Shown piece by piece: positions 1 through 6,000 of a DNA stretch of 9,904 nt. How positions within the stretch are numbered: the first letter of the stretch is position 1; the number at the start of each line of letters is the position of its first letter. The position numbers and the translations under genes are program-made. This DNA comes from Planctomycetota bacterium (GTDB lineage: Bacteria > Planctomycetota > Phycisphaerae > UBA1845 > CAIVHJ01): NCBI GenBank assembly GCA_022573485.1, contig JACZTW010000133.1, positions 1 to 9,904 on the forward strand, written 5' to 3'. The notes beneath the pieces are model-generated. The model saw only the letters and a program-made list of their open reading frames with translations, searched no databases and had not been told where the DNA came from.

Positions 1-558
1 GTCCGAGCTGAACTTAGCCGTATCGGAAATGACCACGACGTCGCAGGCCAAACGCTCGAGATTGTCCTGCGTGAGCTTTTCCAGATTGGGCGAGCCGATC
101 TCTTCCTCGCCTTCGATGAGCGCCTTGACTCTGCACGGCAACTTCTTCGCCACTTTCATCCAAGCCTCAATCGCCATGAGGTGGCACATGGCCTGGCCTT
201 TGTCGTCGGCGCTGCCGCGCGCGAAGATGGCGCCGTCGCGCAGCGTCGGCTCGAAGGGCTCGGAATTCCACAACGTAAGATCGCCCGGCGGCTGAACGTC
301 GTAGTGTCCGTAGACCAAAATCGTCGGCCCGTCCGACGGCCCGGTATCCGCGAACACCGCGGGGTGCTTCGCGGTTTCCAGCACCACGGTCTCCACGCCG
401 GCAGCCAGCAGTTGGTCCTTCACGAAGTCACAGGCCTTGCGAATGTCCCCGGCGTGCTCCGAAGCCGTCGAAATGCTGGGAATCTTCAGCAGCGTGTTCA
501 GCCGATCGACGAAATCGGTCTCGTGGTCCTTGATATATTGTTCAACTTGTTCGAGCAT
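1..558 (-). CDS. M20-family metallopeptidase (dipeptidase-like), partial: N-terminal 186 residues
   Basis: Reading leftwards from ATG at 558, 186 codons stay open to the window edge; the C-terminal part lies outside. The protein shows the M20 di-zinc layout: GHYDVQP (H85 and D87), RGSADDKG (D118, the bridging aspartate), EGEEEIGS (E152 as general base, E153 as metal ligand) and a later D179 in VVISDT. These match the CNDP/carboxypeptidase G2 arrangement, so it probably hydrolyses small peptides in the cytoplasm; no signal peptide is visible. A GAGGAG ribosome site (564-569) lies 5 nt before the ATG, fixing the start. The final metal histidine and the lid domain cannot be checked here. It is divergent from the BFD-type gene at 690. 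The family is firm; the substrate is not known. Confidence 0.92.
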   Translation of the reverse strand, partial: MLEQVEQYIKDHETDFVDRLNTLLKIPSISTASEHAGDIRKACDFVKDQLLAAGVETVVLETAKHPAVFADTGPSDGPTILVYGHYDVQPPGDLTLWNSEPFEPTLRDGAIFARGSADDKGQAMCHLMAIEAWMKVAKKLPCRVKALIEGEEEIGSPNLEKLTQDNLERLACDVVVISDTAKFSSD

Positions 559-614
559 GACGGCTCCTCTACGAATGTGATTGTGTTCGATACGGAAACG
601 ATCGCGGTGGAGGC

Positions 615-638
615 ATTATAAGCGATCGCCCGTATAAT
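615..638. promoter_or_regulatory. Divergent back-to-back promoter region between the M20 peptidase and the BFD-type gene
   Basis: Two perfect TATAAT hexamers face outward. The plus-strand copy at 633-638 would start transcription about 45 nt before the gene at 690. The minus-strand copy at 620-615 would start about 50 nt before the peptidase ATG at 558. The palindrome GCGATCGC (622-629) lies between them. The -35 matches are poor on both strands (about 3/6 for the minus strand), so this could be a regulated pair in which each -35 region overlaps the other promoter's -10. Confidence 0.45.
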
Positions 639-689
639 GGACAGTCAGCCCAAGTGGTCGGTCAGGCTGGTGTTGGGAGCGTTGGTTCG

Positions 690-968
690 ATGGAACTGGA
701 TGACGACATTTGCTATTGCTACCACGTGCCGCTGCGAAAGCTGCAGAACTACGCCAAACGAACCCAGCCGCAGCGCCCCTCGCAGATGACCGGATGCCTC
801 GGCGCAGGCACGGGTTGCGGATGGTGCATTCCCATTCTCATGAAAATCTTCGACGAATGCCGCGAGGGACAGGATCTCAGCGCGGATGCGATCGACATGA
901 CACCCGAACAATACGCCGCCGCCCGTGGCGACTACCGCAGCAGCGGCAAACCCAAAAACGAGTTCTGA
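690..968 (+). CDS. BFD-type [2Fe-2S] domain protein (bacterioferritin-associated ferredoxin-like)
   Basis: This 92-residue protein carries the BFD cysteine pattern C8-x-C10, then 32 residues, then C43-x2-C46 (in GTGCGWC). That is the spacing of the Fer2_BFD fold, which binds one [2Fe-2S] cluster. Stand-alone members such as Bfd reduce the haem of bacterioferritin to release iron, while other copies are electron-transfer domains of larger enzymes. C36 is an extra cysteine. I chose ATG 690 because GGGAG (675-679) precedes it; a GTG at 654 in the same frame would add 12 residues unlike the family and would leave almost no leader after the promoter at 633-638. No bacterioferritin gene is visible in the window, so the partner is unknown. 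Confidence 0.85.
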   Translation: MELDDDICYCYHVPLRKLQNYAKRTQPQRPSQMTGCLGAGTGCGWCIPILMKIFDECREGQDLSADAIDMTPEQYAAARGDYRSSGKPKNEF

Positions 969-986
969 ACCTCAACGCCGCCGGCG

Positions 987-1742
987 CTACGGCTGCGACG
1001 CGATCGCCTGAGCAAGCGGGTTGATCACCAGCGGCACAATCTTGTTGGCCGCCAGATCGTCGGCCTGATCGACCATGCTCCGATGCACTGCCACCAGGCT
1101 CTCCTCGCCCGAATAACCCCAGTACTTCCGAATCGTCAAATACACGCTCAGCGGCTGAGACTCGTAGTTGTTCGTGCGAACCTCATAAGTCGCCGTGCGA
1201 CTCTTGATCTCCATGTACGCTTGCAAATCGCAATCCGCCGACAGTGCGATCCCCAGATAAGGCTGAACGTCGATGGCGTGTACAGCTTCGTCCGCGTGCG
1301 TGAAGCTCGCCAACGGGTGATCGCGGTACAGCGTCTCGGCGATCAATTGATCGTGATTGCCGATGAAATCCAGATCGAAACCATAGACCACTTCGAGGTG
1401 ATCGTAATCGATGGTGCTGAACGTCAAGTGGAACGGGGCCTGCTCAAGCACGAATTCCGACAACCGCCGCACTTCTTCCATATCCGGCGGCGCGAAGTAG
1501 CCGAAGCGCAAGACCGTCGGCTCGATCCGAATCCAGCGGCGGCTGGCGCGATCGGTGCTGTCTTCTTCGAGCAACACCGCCCCGTCGTCGCGGCGGCGCA
1601 TGCGGACCATGTCGGGGAACTCCTTGCGCATCACATCAAAGAAATGCAGCACGGTTTCCCGGCTCAATGACATATCCAGCTTGAGGAACAGGCGATTGCT
1701 GACATAAAAGTCATCGCAATTCGCCCCCCAGGATGCACTCAT
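987..1742 (-). CDS. Hypothetical protein, 251 aa, function not recognised
   Basis: This is a soluble-looking 251-residue protein with no signal peptide, membrane segment or catalytic motif that I recognise. The N-terminal part is helical and basic (around residues 23-50, with RMRRRDDG). The middle and C-terminal parts alternate charged and hydrophobic residues in a way that suggests mixed alpha/beta. I place the start at ATG 1742 (MSASWGANC) because GCGGAGC lies just upstream. The open frame continues to 1865, but those 41 codons read through the palindromic element at 1800-1937 and are low in protein character. The gene is convergent with the BFD-type gene, with only 18 nt between the stop codons. 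It is real by length and codon use, but no role can be assigned. Confidence 0.75.
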   Translation of the reverse strand: MSASWGANCDDFYVSNRLFLKLDMSLSRETVLHFFDVMRKEFPDMVRMRRRDDGAVLLEEDSTDRASRRWIRIEPTVLRFGYFAPPDMEEVRRLSEFVLEQAPFHLTFSTIDYDHLEVVYGFDLDFIGNHDQLIAETLYRDHPLASFTHADEAVHAIDVQPYLGIALSADCDLQAYMEIKSRTATYEVRTNNYESQPLSVYLTIRKYWGYSGEESLVAVHRSMVDQADDLAANKIVPLVINPLAQAIASQP

Positions 1743-1799
1743 GAACCTACGCTCCGCAATACCAACCGGCGATGCCCACGCAACCGGTCCCGCACACCA

Positions 1800-1937
1800 G
1801 GTTCTGTCTGGAAACTCGGATTCTTTCAAGGAGCCGCGGGTTTTAACCCGCGCGAAGCCTCGCACAGGCTCCCGACCAGTCGGGATTTTCCCGGCGCGCC
1901 GGTATCTGCGGCTCCTTGGATGTTTTCAGACAGAGCC
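1800..1937. repeat. MITE/REPIN-like palindromic element, about 138 bp
   Basis: The ends are imperfect inverted repeats: GGTTCTGTCTGGAAAC at 1800-1815 against the complement of 1922-1937 (14 of 16 match), and CAAGGAGCCGCGG at 1827-1839 against the complement of 1906-1918 (12 of 13). Inside is a chain of perfect hairpins: CGCGGGTT/AACCCGCG with a TT loop (1835-1852), TCCCGAC/GTCGGGA (1870-1885) and the 12-bp palindrome CCGGCGCGCCGG (1891-1902). There is no coding capacity. It sits in the 266-bp gap between two minus-strand genes. The architecture is that of a non-autonomous repeat; copy number is unknown. Confidence 0.7.
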
Positions 1938-2008
1938 TACATGATAGACAATGGCAAGCCAATTGACCACTGCCAGGGCAGCCCGCCCCGCTCCGGGCAC
2001 ACCGCCCC

Positions 2009-2251
2009 TTACGGCTTGGAATGCGTGCCGTCGCACCACGGTAGATTGCCGCTCTTGTGACACTGGCAGACGGCTTTCTTGCCGGCCTCCTCGATCTCCA
2101 CCTTGATCGGCGTGATGCCCGTCTCTTCCCGGCCGTGTGTACCGTCACAATACGGCAGGTTGGCGGACAGCCCGCACTGGCAGTACGTTTTCTTGCCCGG
2201 CGTCTCGTCGATGACCATTGGCGAGGTGCCGTGAACCGCTGACTTACCCAT
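2009..2251 (-). CDS. Tandem CDGSH iron-sulfur domain protein
   Basis: This 80-residue protein has two CDGSH-type [2Fe-2S] sites. The first is C24-x-C26 followed by PYCDGTH (C35, H39); the second is C62-x-C64 followed by PWCDGTH (C73, H77). Each has the three-Cys-one-His ligand set of the mitoNEET/miner family. Both copies carry Thr where the name motif has Ser, a common variant. There is no membrane anchor, so it is a small soluble bacterial form, probably for electron or cluster transfer. It begins 14 nt after the stop of the hydrolase gene at 2266, with GGGAG in the gap, so the two are almost certainly co-transcribed. The physiological role of the small tandem forms is not settled. Confidence 0.93.
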   Translation of the reverse strand: MGKSAVHGTSPMVIDETPGKKTYCQCGLSANLPYCDGTHGREETGITPIKVEIEEAGKKAVCQCHKSGNLPWCDGTHSKP

Positions 2252-2265
2252 GAATCACTCCCGCG

Positions 2266-3465
2266 TCAGTTAGTGTTCTTCGTGCCCGAAGGCCGAATCG
2301 TATCCGACCCACGACGGGCTTTCAACCGCTCGGCCCGGGCCTTGATCCAGTCGACCATCCGCCGCACCACTCGCTGCTCGATCGGACCCGCCCGGCCGTC
2401 GGCGATCACGCCATGCTTCGGATGAGTGACATCACCTGCAACTTCCTTCGCCAGTTGGTGACCGAGGTTCTCATAGACCTCAAATTCAAAGTCCGGATGT
2501 CCGGCCTGCTCCAGCCTCAAGGCCGTCAGATAAAGATCCACCAACCAGCGCTCGTCCAGTGAACCCACCACCATCAACGTCGGCGTCTTATGCTCAGCAA
2601 TCACATCCGCCGTCCACAGGTGACCATACTTGTCGCGAGCAGCGGCGTCTTTCTTGCGCCACTTCTCCGGCTGGGCCTTGAGCGAGTGGATTGTCATTTC
2701 GTGGATGTTGATCCGACCATCCCGATCCCAGTCAACTGCTTGAGCGCCAGCCGACATGCCTTGCTTCACACGCTCGAACTCATCCGCACTCAAAAGGCCG
2801 TCTCCATCCGTGTCCGCCTTTTGAAATTCGTCGGCAGCGTCGTGGATGATTTGCTTGGCAGCCTGAACATTCGACGGGAACAAGTGTGCGCCCGCCATCA
2901 TGACGACACCGGGCAGTTTGGGGTTCTCCTCCAGGAGCATCCCCGCACGACGACCGCCCAGGCTGTGCCCGAGAAGGAAGATATGGTCATCGGATACGAC
3001 CTTTTTGGCTCGAAAAGCCGCCAGCGCCAGCCGGGCGTGTTCAAAGCACTGCTCCAAGCTGGGCGCGTCCATCATCAGCGAGTCCTTCGCGTACTTTGGA
3101 TCGTCACGCCGAATAGCCTGCCAGCGCATGACCACGAAGCCTTCGTCCAAGAGCGCCTTGGCGAGGGTCGCCCCGTCGTAGGTCGCCTGGCCGCTGATGC
3201 TCAAAATCGCGGGCAGTTGCCAGTCAATGTCCGTCCCCATGCCGCCGCCCAGCAGCATGACCGCCCAGGGCCTCCGCCGACCCTCTGCCGGAATCTCGAT
3301 ACGGCCGTCATAGATCCAGCCCGCTTGGGACTTGAAGGTGATTGGAATGTTGGCCGCGCCGAGCGGGCCGGGACCGCTCTGGGCTGCCTCAGTCGCTGCC
3401 GCCGGCCCGGCTATCTGCGCGACTCCCGCTGCCGTGAGCAGCAAGCTGACGGATACCGTAATCAT
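2266..3465 (-). CDS. Exported alpha/beta hydrolase with an EF-hand pair inserted in the cap region
   Basis: This 399-residue protein starts with a hydrophobic export segment (residues 1-25) that lacks the usual basic residues. An in-frame stop just upstream of ATG 3465 rules out a longer start, and GGGAGG lies about 5 nt before the ATG. The hydrolase fold is clear: an LLGGGMG loop (71-77), the nucleophile elbow GHSLGG with S168, a likely acid D304 in GSLDERW and a likely H336 in NLGHQ. Between the elbow and the acid lie two canonical calcium loops: DTDGDGLLSADE (D218, D220, D222, S226, E229) and DWDRDGRINIHE (D245, D247, D249, N253, E256). So a calcium-binding pair sits where the lid or cap domain would be. 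The C-terminus is basic. The substrate is unknown; a carboxyl-ester or dienelactone-type hydrolase is plausible. It heads a unit with the CDGSH gene. Confidence 0.9.
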   Translation of the reverse strand: MITVSVSLLLTAAGVAQIAGPAAATEAAQSGPGPLGAANIPITFKSQAGWIYDGRIEIPAEGRRRPWAVMLLGGGMGTDIDWQLPAILSISGQATYDGATLAKALLDEGFVVMRWQAIRRDDPKYAKDSLMMDAPSLEQCFEHARLALAAFRAKKVVSDDHIFLLGHSLGGRRAGMLLEENPKLPGVVMMAGAHLFPSNVQAAKQIIHDAADEFQKADTDGDGLLSADEFERVKQGMSAGAQAVDWDRDGRINIHEMTIHSLKAQPEKWRKKDAAARDKYGHLWTADVIAEHKTPTLMVVGSLDERWLVDLYLTALRLEQAGHPDFEFEVYENLGHQLAKEVAGDVTHPKHGVIADGRAGPIEQRVVRRMVDWIKARAERLKARRGSDTIRPSGTKNTN

Positions 3466-3584
3466 AGCAGCCTCCCAATCTCATCATTTCACGGGTACGC
3501 CGATTCGCGGCATCGAATCCCCATTGTCGAGCCGCCCACCAAACCGCCAACCCCTCCGGATCGATCGACGCTCGCGGTAAGACC

Positions 3585-3613
3585 TTGATTCGGTAGCCTG
3601 ATTGGCGTACGTT
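3585..3613 (+). promoter_or_regulatory. Weak candidate promoter for tRNA-Thr
   Basis: TTGATT (3585-3590) and TACGTT (3608-3613) are separated by exactly 17 nt and end 22 nt before the tRNA. They match the consensus in 4 and 3 of 6 positions. Nothing else of note is seen in the gap 3466-3635. Confidence 0.3.
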
Positions 3614-3635
3614 TCATTCTGAGCTGATCCGCCAT

Positions 3636-3708
3636 GCCACCGTAGCTCAGTTGGTAGAGCAGCGGTTTTGTAAACCGCAGGTCAACGGTTCGAATCCGTT
3701 CGGTGGCT
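3636..3708 (+). tRNA. tRNA-Thr (TGT anticodon)
   Basis: This is a complete 73-nt cloverleaf. The acceptor stem is GCCACCG/CGGTGGC with discriminator T. The D arm is GCTC/GAGC with the AGTTGGTA loop. The anticodon stem is GCGGT/ACCGC around TTTGTAA, giving anticodon TGT for ACA threonine codons. The T arm is AACGG TTCGAAT CCGTT. CCA is not encoded. No second copy of the 3' end is found in the window, so there is no visible attachment-site duplication, although the DNA downstream is accessory in character. Confidence 0.97.
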
Positions 3709-3822
3709 TTGAATCTTCTCGACACTTGGCGCAGTCGTGGTGATCGCGGGTCACCATTCCGTGCCATCCACGTACAGGCCTTCTGTTTATGAGCTATTTG
3801 GGCTCGTTTGGCCACTGTGCTT

Positions 3823-3864
3823 TTGCGTGGTTCGTGACTCGTATTTCGTGGTCTGTGATTCGTG
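3823..3864. repeat. Heptamer tandem array A (6 units, consensus TTTCGTG)
   Basis: Six consecutive 7-nt units read ttgcgtg, gttcgtg, actcgta, tttcgtg, gtctgtg, attcgtg. The core CGTG is kept at fixed phase in most units. The unit differs from those of arrays B and C nearby. Confidence 0.7.
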
Positions 3865-3878
3865 AGTGGCCGCTCCCC

Positions 3879-3906
3879 GTTCTGCATTCCGAATTCTGCA
3901 TTTTCC
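3879..3906. repeat. Heptamer tandem array B (4 units, consensus ATTCTGC)
   Basis: The units are gttctgc, attccga, attctgc, attttcc. It has the same 7-nt period as array A but a different unit, and starts 14 nt after array A ends. Confidence 0.6.
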
Positions 3907-3971
3907 CCGCGCTCCCCTTCGGGTCGCCGCTAAACGGCTGCCGCACGGCACTCTCTGGACACTGTCTGCCC

Positions 3972-4004
3972 AATCCGCATTCCGCAATCCGAAATCCGCA
4001 ATCG
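3972..4004. repeat. Heptamer tandem array C (4.7 units, consensus AATCCGC)
   Basis: The units are aatccgc, attccgc, aatccga, aatccgc, aatcg, almost perfect in phase. The 587-nt gap 3709-4296 holds these three arrays, the hairpin pair at 4075-4149 and no convincing gene. Open frames across it are low-complexity read-through of the repeats. Confidence 0.65.
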
Positions 4005-4074
4005 TTTTCGCCCTTCGCCCATCGTTATGACTTGCCGCATGGTCGGTCCCGACTCGGCTGCGAAGCGATCAGGG

Positions 4075-4149
4075 GCGGACGGTCAAGTCCGCGACTGGCG
4101 CGGTTGACTGCCTGGGAGGAGGCAGACCGGGGAAGCTCCGCCTCCCAGG
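4075..4149. repeat. Pair of adjacent hairpins
   Basis: The first is GCGGAC/GTCCGC with a 6-nt loop (4075-4092). The second has perfect 9-bp arms CCTGGGAGG (4111-4119) and CCTCCCAGG (4141-4149) around 21 nt. No U-tract follows either arm, so an intrinsic terminator is unlikely. It is probably another dispersed palindromic element. Confidence 0.5.
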
Positions 4150-4296
4150 ACGTTCCGGTCATCGCTCAGCGAGTGGTCGTTCCGTTGGTTCGCGAGCTCC
4201 GGTTACAGCAGGATTGCCGCAGATTGCAACCACGCGCCAGCACACGTGTTGTGACAATTCAGCCTTAGCGTTCGAAACTGCCTGCTCCACGGTCAC

Positions 4297-4371
4297 TCAC
4301 CCGTCGGGGTGTACTGGGGATTGTACGCCGGCCTGGTCGATGAGCTCAGCACGTGTTTCAGCTTCGTTTAT
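4297..4371 (-). pseudogene. N-terminal remnant resembling type I restriction subunit HsdR (24 codons)
   Basis: Directly after the DUF4411 frame, overlapping its stop by 4 nt, a second frame reads NEAETRAELIDQAGVQ and stops at 4297-4299. The NEAETRAELID segment is very like the N-terminus of many type I restriction R subunits, which typically continue ...LIDPALKAAGW. The codon in the start position is ATA, not ATG. The overlap reads ATAA, where coupled genes normally have ATGA, so one G-to-A change would have removed the start while keeping a DUF4411 stop. The rest of hsdR is absent. The match is by memory of family sequences, on a short stretch. Confidence 0.5.
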
Positions 4372-4861
4372 TTGCCAGCCCCCTCGAACACTTCACCCGA
4401 CTCCTTGATGAGGGTGATGAAGTCGATGCAGCGTACTCCTACGGGTTCCAAATCACATGTCACCGGGATCTTGCACTTAGCCATGACGTCTGGAAGCTGA
4501 TTTTGCCGTCCCTCATTGGAAACCAACCCGACTTGCACAACGCTTGCCGTCGCAATGATCAACAAGTCATTCTCGTCGATACCCTTCGAGTGGTATCACC
4601 CTCAATCTGTAATAGACTCTTGATCCGGAAGGCCTCCTGAACAATATCGTTCGACGTTGAAACTCGATGAATCTTGTGATCCCGAAGCCAATTGCAACAG
4701 TCGGGCGCTCTCCGCTCCACTTCTTCGAATGCGACTTGGGGCATGCCAAACGTGCCGGAGCCGATCTGTGCTGACATCCACCTCCACAGCGGGGGAAATT
4801 GTCCCGGCGGGTAGTTATCCCACGCGTAGATCATGGATGACGCATCAAATAGCTGCAACAT
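4368..4861 (-). pseudogene. DUF4411-family (PIN-like) protein, frameshifted
   Basis: The first frame from ATG 4861 gives the DUF4411 N-terminus: LFDASSMIYAW with D6, the PPLWRWM segment, then QVAFEEVERR with E46/E47. It runs to G88 and then loses the family pattern and stops at 4559. The family pattern resumes in the neighbouring frame at 4595 with YHSKGIDENDLLIIATA, then LPDVMAKC and VRCIDFITLI, to a TAA at 4368. Restoring one base near 4595 (for example GATACC from GATTACC) would give about 164 residues, the normal family length. DUF4411 proteins have a PIN-like nuclease core and are considered toxin candidates. The ATG lies inside the ImmA gene end (17-nt overlap), so the pair is translationally coupled. 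It could be a true mutation or a sequencing error. Confidence 0.85.
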
Positions 4862-5993
4862 ATGCCTCCAAAGCGCGGACGTCCTTGACTTTTAGATTGT
4901 CGAGGTATGCGCTCGCTTTGTTCAGCGTGATCTGCCGGGCGTGTAATGCATCCAAGACCGTCCGGACGAATCGTCCGCCAAAGATGTGCAACGGCTCGCG
5001 AGCACGATATTGCCTGCTTCCGCCTGACTGTTCCGGGAGCGGCTGCCGCTTTCGCCAGTCGCGGTACGCCTGATAAGCAGTTTGATCTAACGCCCCTGAA
5101 TCAAGCATTCTTCGCAGGATGACCTCGGTACTCACGCCCCACTGGTTGCGATATTCGGAGGCCCACTCATCATATCCAGCGACGGTGTTCGGGAGAGATT
5201 CGGTTTCAATACGCCCAAGCAATTCGTCCGGTACGAGCAAGTGCCCGGCAAATGAGTTGGCCGCCCGTTCGCGACCTTGGCGTGAGTGTAAGCTTTCGTC
5301 ATCATCGATGAAGCTACTTCGATGCAGGACAACGTGGGCCAGTTCATGCATGAGAGTAAAAGACTGCCGCGTGTCGAAGGTCTGCTTCTTGATGAGGATG
5401 ACGGGACACGTCTCGTGGTAGACGGAGAATCCAACAATCGGACTCTTGCGTGGGATCCGCCAAGCACCCCTGTATCCGATGCTGCGGAATACGAGAACGC
5501 GCTTCGCCTCAATCGCCTCTCGATAGCTGTTGAAGCTGTTTTCGTCACCAAGGCTCAGCCAGTCTCGCACGATCGCTGCTGCTCGCTTGGGACTCCGCTG
5601 AGGCACGTCCGGAGGCTCGAATCCGACCCGATCTTCCTCATCAAGATCTTCTTGAAGACTCAAGAACAAGTCTCGGTGGGTCTCAACCCGTTCTATGATC
5701 GCTTTGAGCTCTGGCGAGAGATCGGGCCGTTCGTTCGCAATGGTTCGAAACTGCGCTGACCGGACTCTGTTTTCGTCTACCGGTCCGGGCTCTAGAAAGA
5801 ACAGGACGCCACGATTGAAGTACTTGGCGATCTTGCGGATTTGGTTGAAGGTCAGCCCGTCCTCGCCGGCCATCATCGCATCAAAGCGCGCGCGCGAAAT
5901 CTTCAAATGATCAGCAAGTTTCTCAGGCGTCACGTCGTAATCGTCGCAGCACCATCGAATTCGGTCAGGGTTGATCTCTTGAATGCGGCTCAT
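4845..5993 (-). CDS. XRE-type helix-turn-helix plus ImmA/IrrE (M78) metallopeptidase
   Basis: This intact 382-residue protein has an N-terminal XRE-like DNA-binding domain (about 11-70: TPEKLADHLKIS, then FNQIRKIAKYFN). A linker and an ImmA/IrrE zinc peptidase domain follow, with the catalytic HELAH at 216-220 and a probable third ligand E242 in ERAANSFAGHLLVP. In phage and stress systems this family cleaves or senses a partner repressor. Fused to XRE and next to DUF4411 it is likely the regulator or antitoxin-like half of a two-gene module. No Shine-Dalgarno is evident at ATG 5993, which lies 7 nt after the stop of the upstream HsdS-like remnant, so coupled translation is likely. All key residues are present, so it may still be active although its DUF4411 partner is broken. 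Confidence 0.93.
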   Translation of the reverse strand: MSRIQEINPDRIRWCCDDYDVTPEKLADHLKISRARFDAMMAGEDGLTFNQIRKIAKYFNRGVLFFLEPGPVDENRVRSAQFRTIANERPDLSPELKAIIERVETHRDLFLSLQEDLDEEDRVGFEPPDVPQRSPKRAAAIVRDWLSLGDENSFNSYREAIEAKRVLVFRSIGYRGAWRIPRKSPIVGFSVYHETCPVILIKKQTFDTRQSFTLMHELAHVVLHRSSFIDDDESLHSRQGRERAANSFAGHLLVPDELLGRIETESLPNTVAGYDEWASEYRNQWGVSTEVILRRMLDSGALDQTAYQAYRDWRKRQPLPEQSGGSRQYRAREPLHIFGGRFVRTVLDALHARQITLNKASAYLDNLKVKDVRALEAYVAAI

Positions 5994-6000
5994 CGGGCTT

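Noticed and set aside
622..629. GCGATCGC as a HIP1-type cyanobacterial repeat
   Set aside because: Only a single copy between promoters was noted; no sign of the high density that defines HIP1.
1843..2148. A 101-codon minus-strand open frame rich in Arg and Ser
   Set aside because: It runs through the palindromic element and overlaps the CDGSH gene in another frame; composition is typical of frame-shifted GC-rich DNA.
2590..3588. A 332-codon plus-strand open frame opposite the hydrolase gene
   Set aside because: It is antisense to a gene with clear catalytic and EF-hand motifs; its translation has no domain character and it is a high-GC shadow.
3489..3987. Minus-strand open frames with repeats such as ATHESQTTKYESRTT
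   Set aside because: They translate the heptamer arrays and one runs across the tRNA-Thr; the peptide repetition only reflects the 7-nt DNA period.
3823..4004. CRISPR array
   Set aside because: Units are 7 nt, contiguous and degenerate; there are no spacers and no cas genes.
3636..4300. Integrated element attached at tRNA-Thr
   Set aside because: No integrase gene and no repeated copy of the tRNA 3' end are present in the window, although the flanking DNA is accessory.
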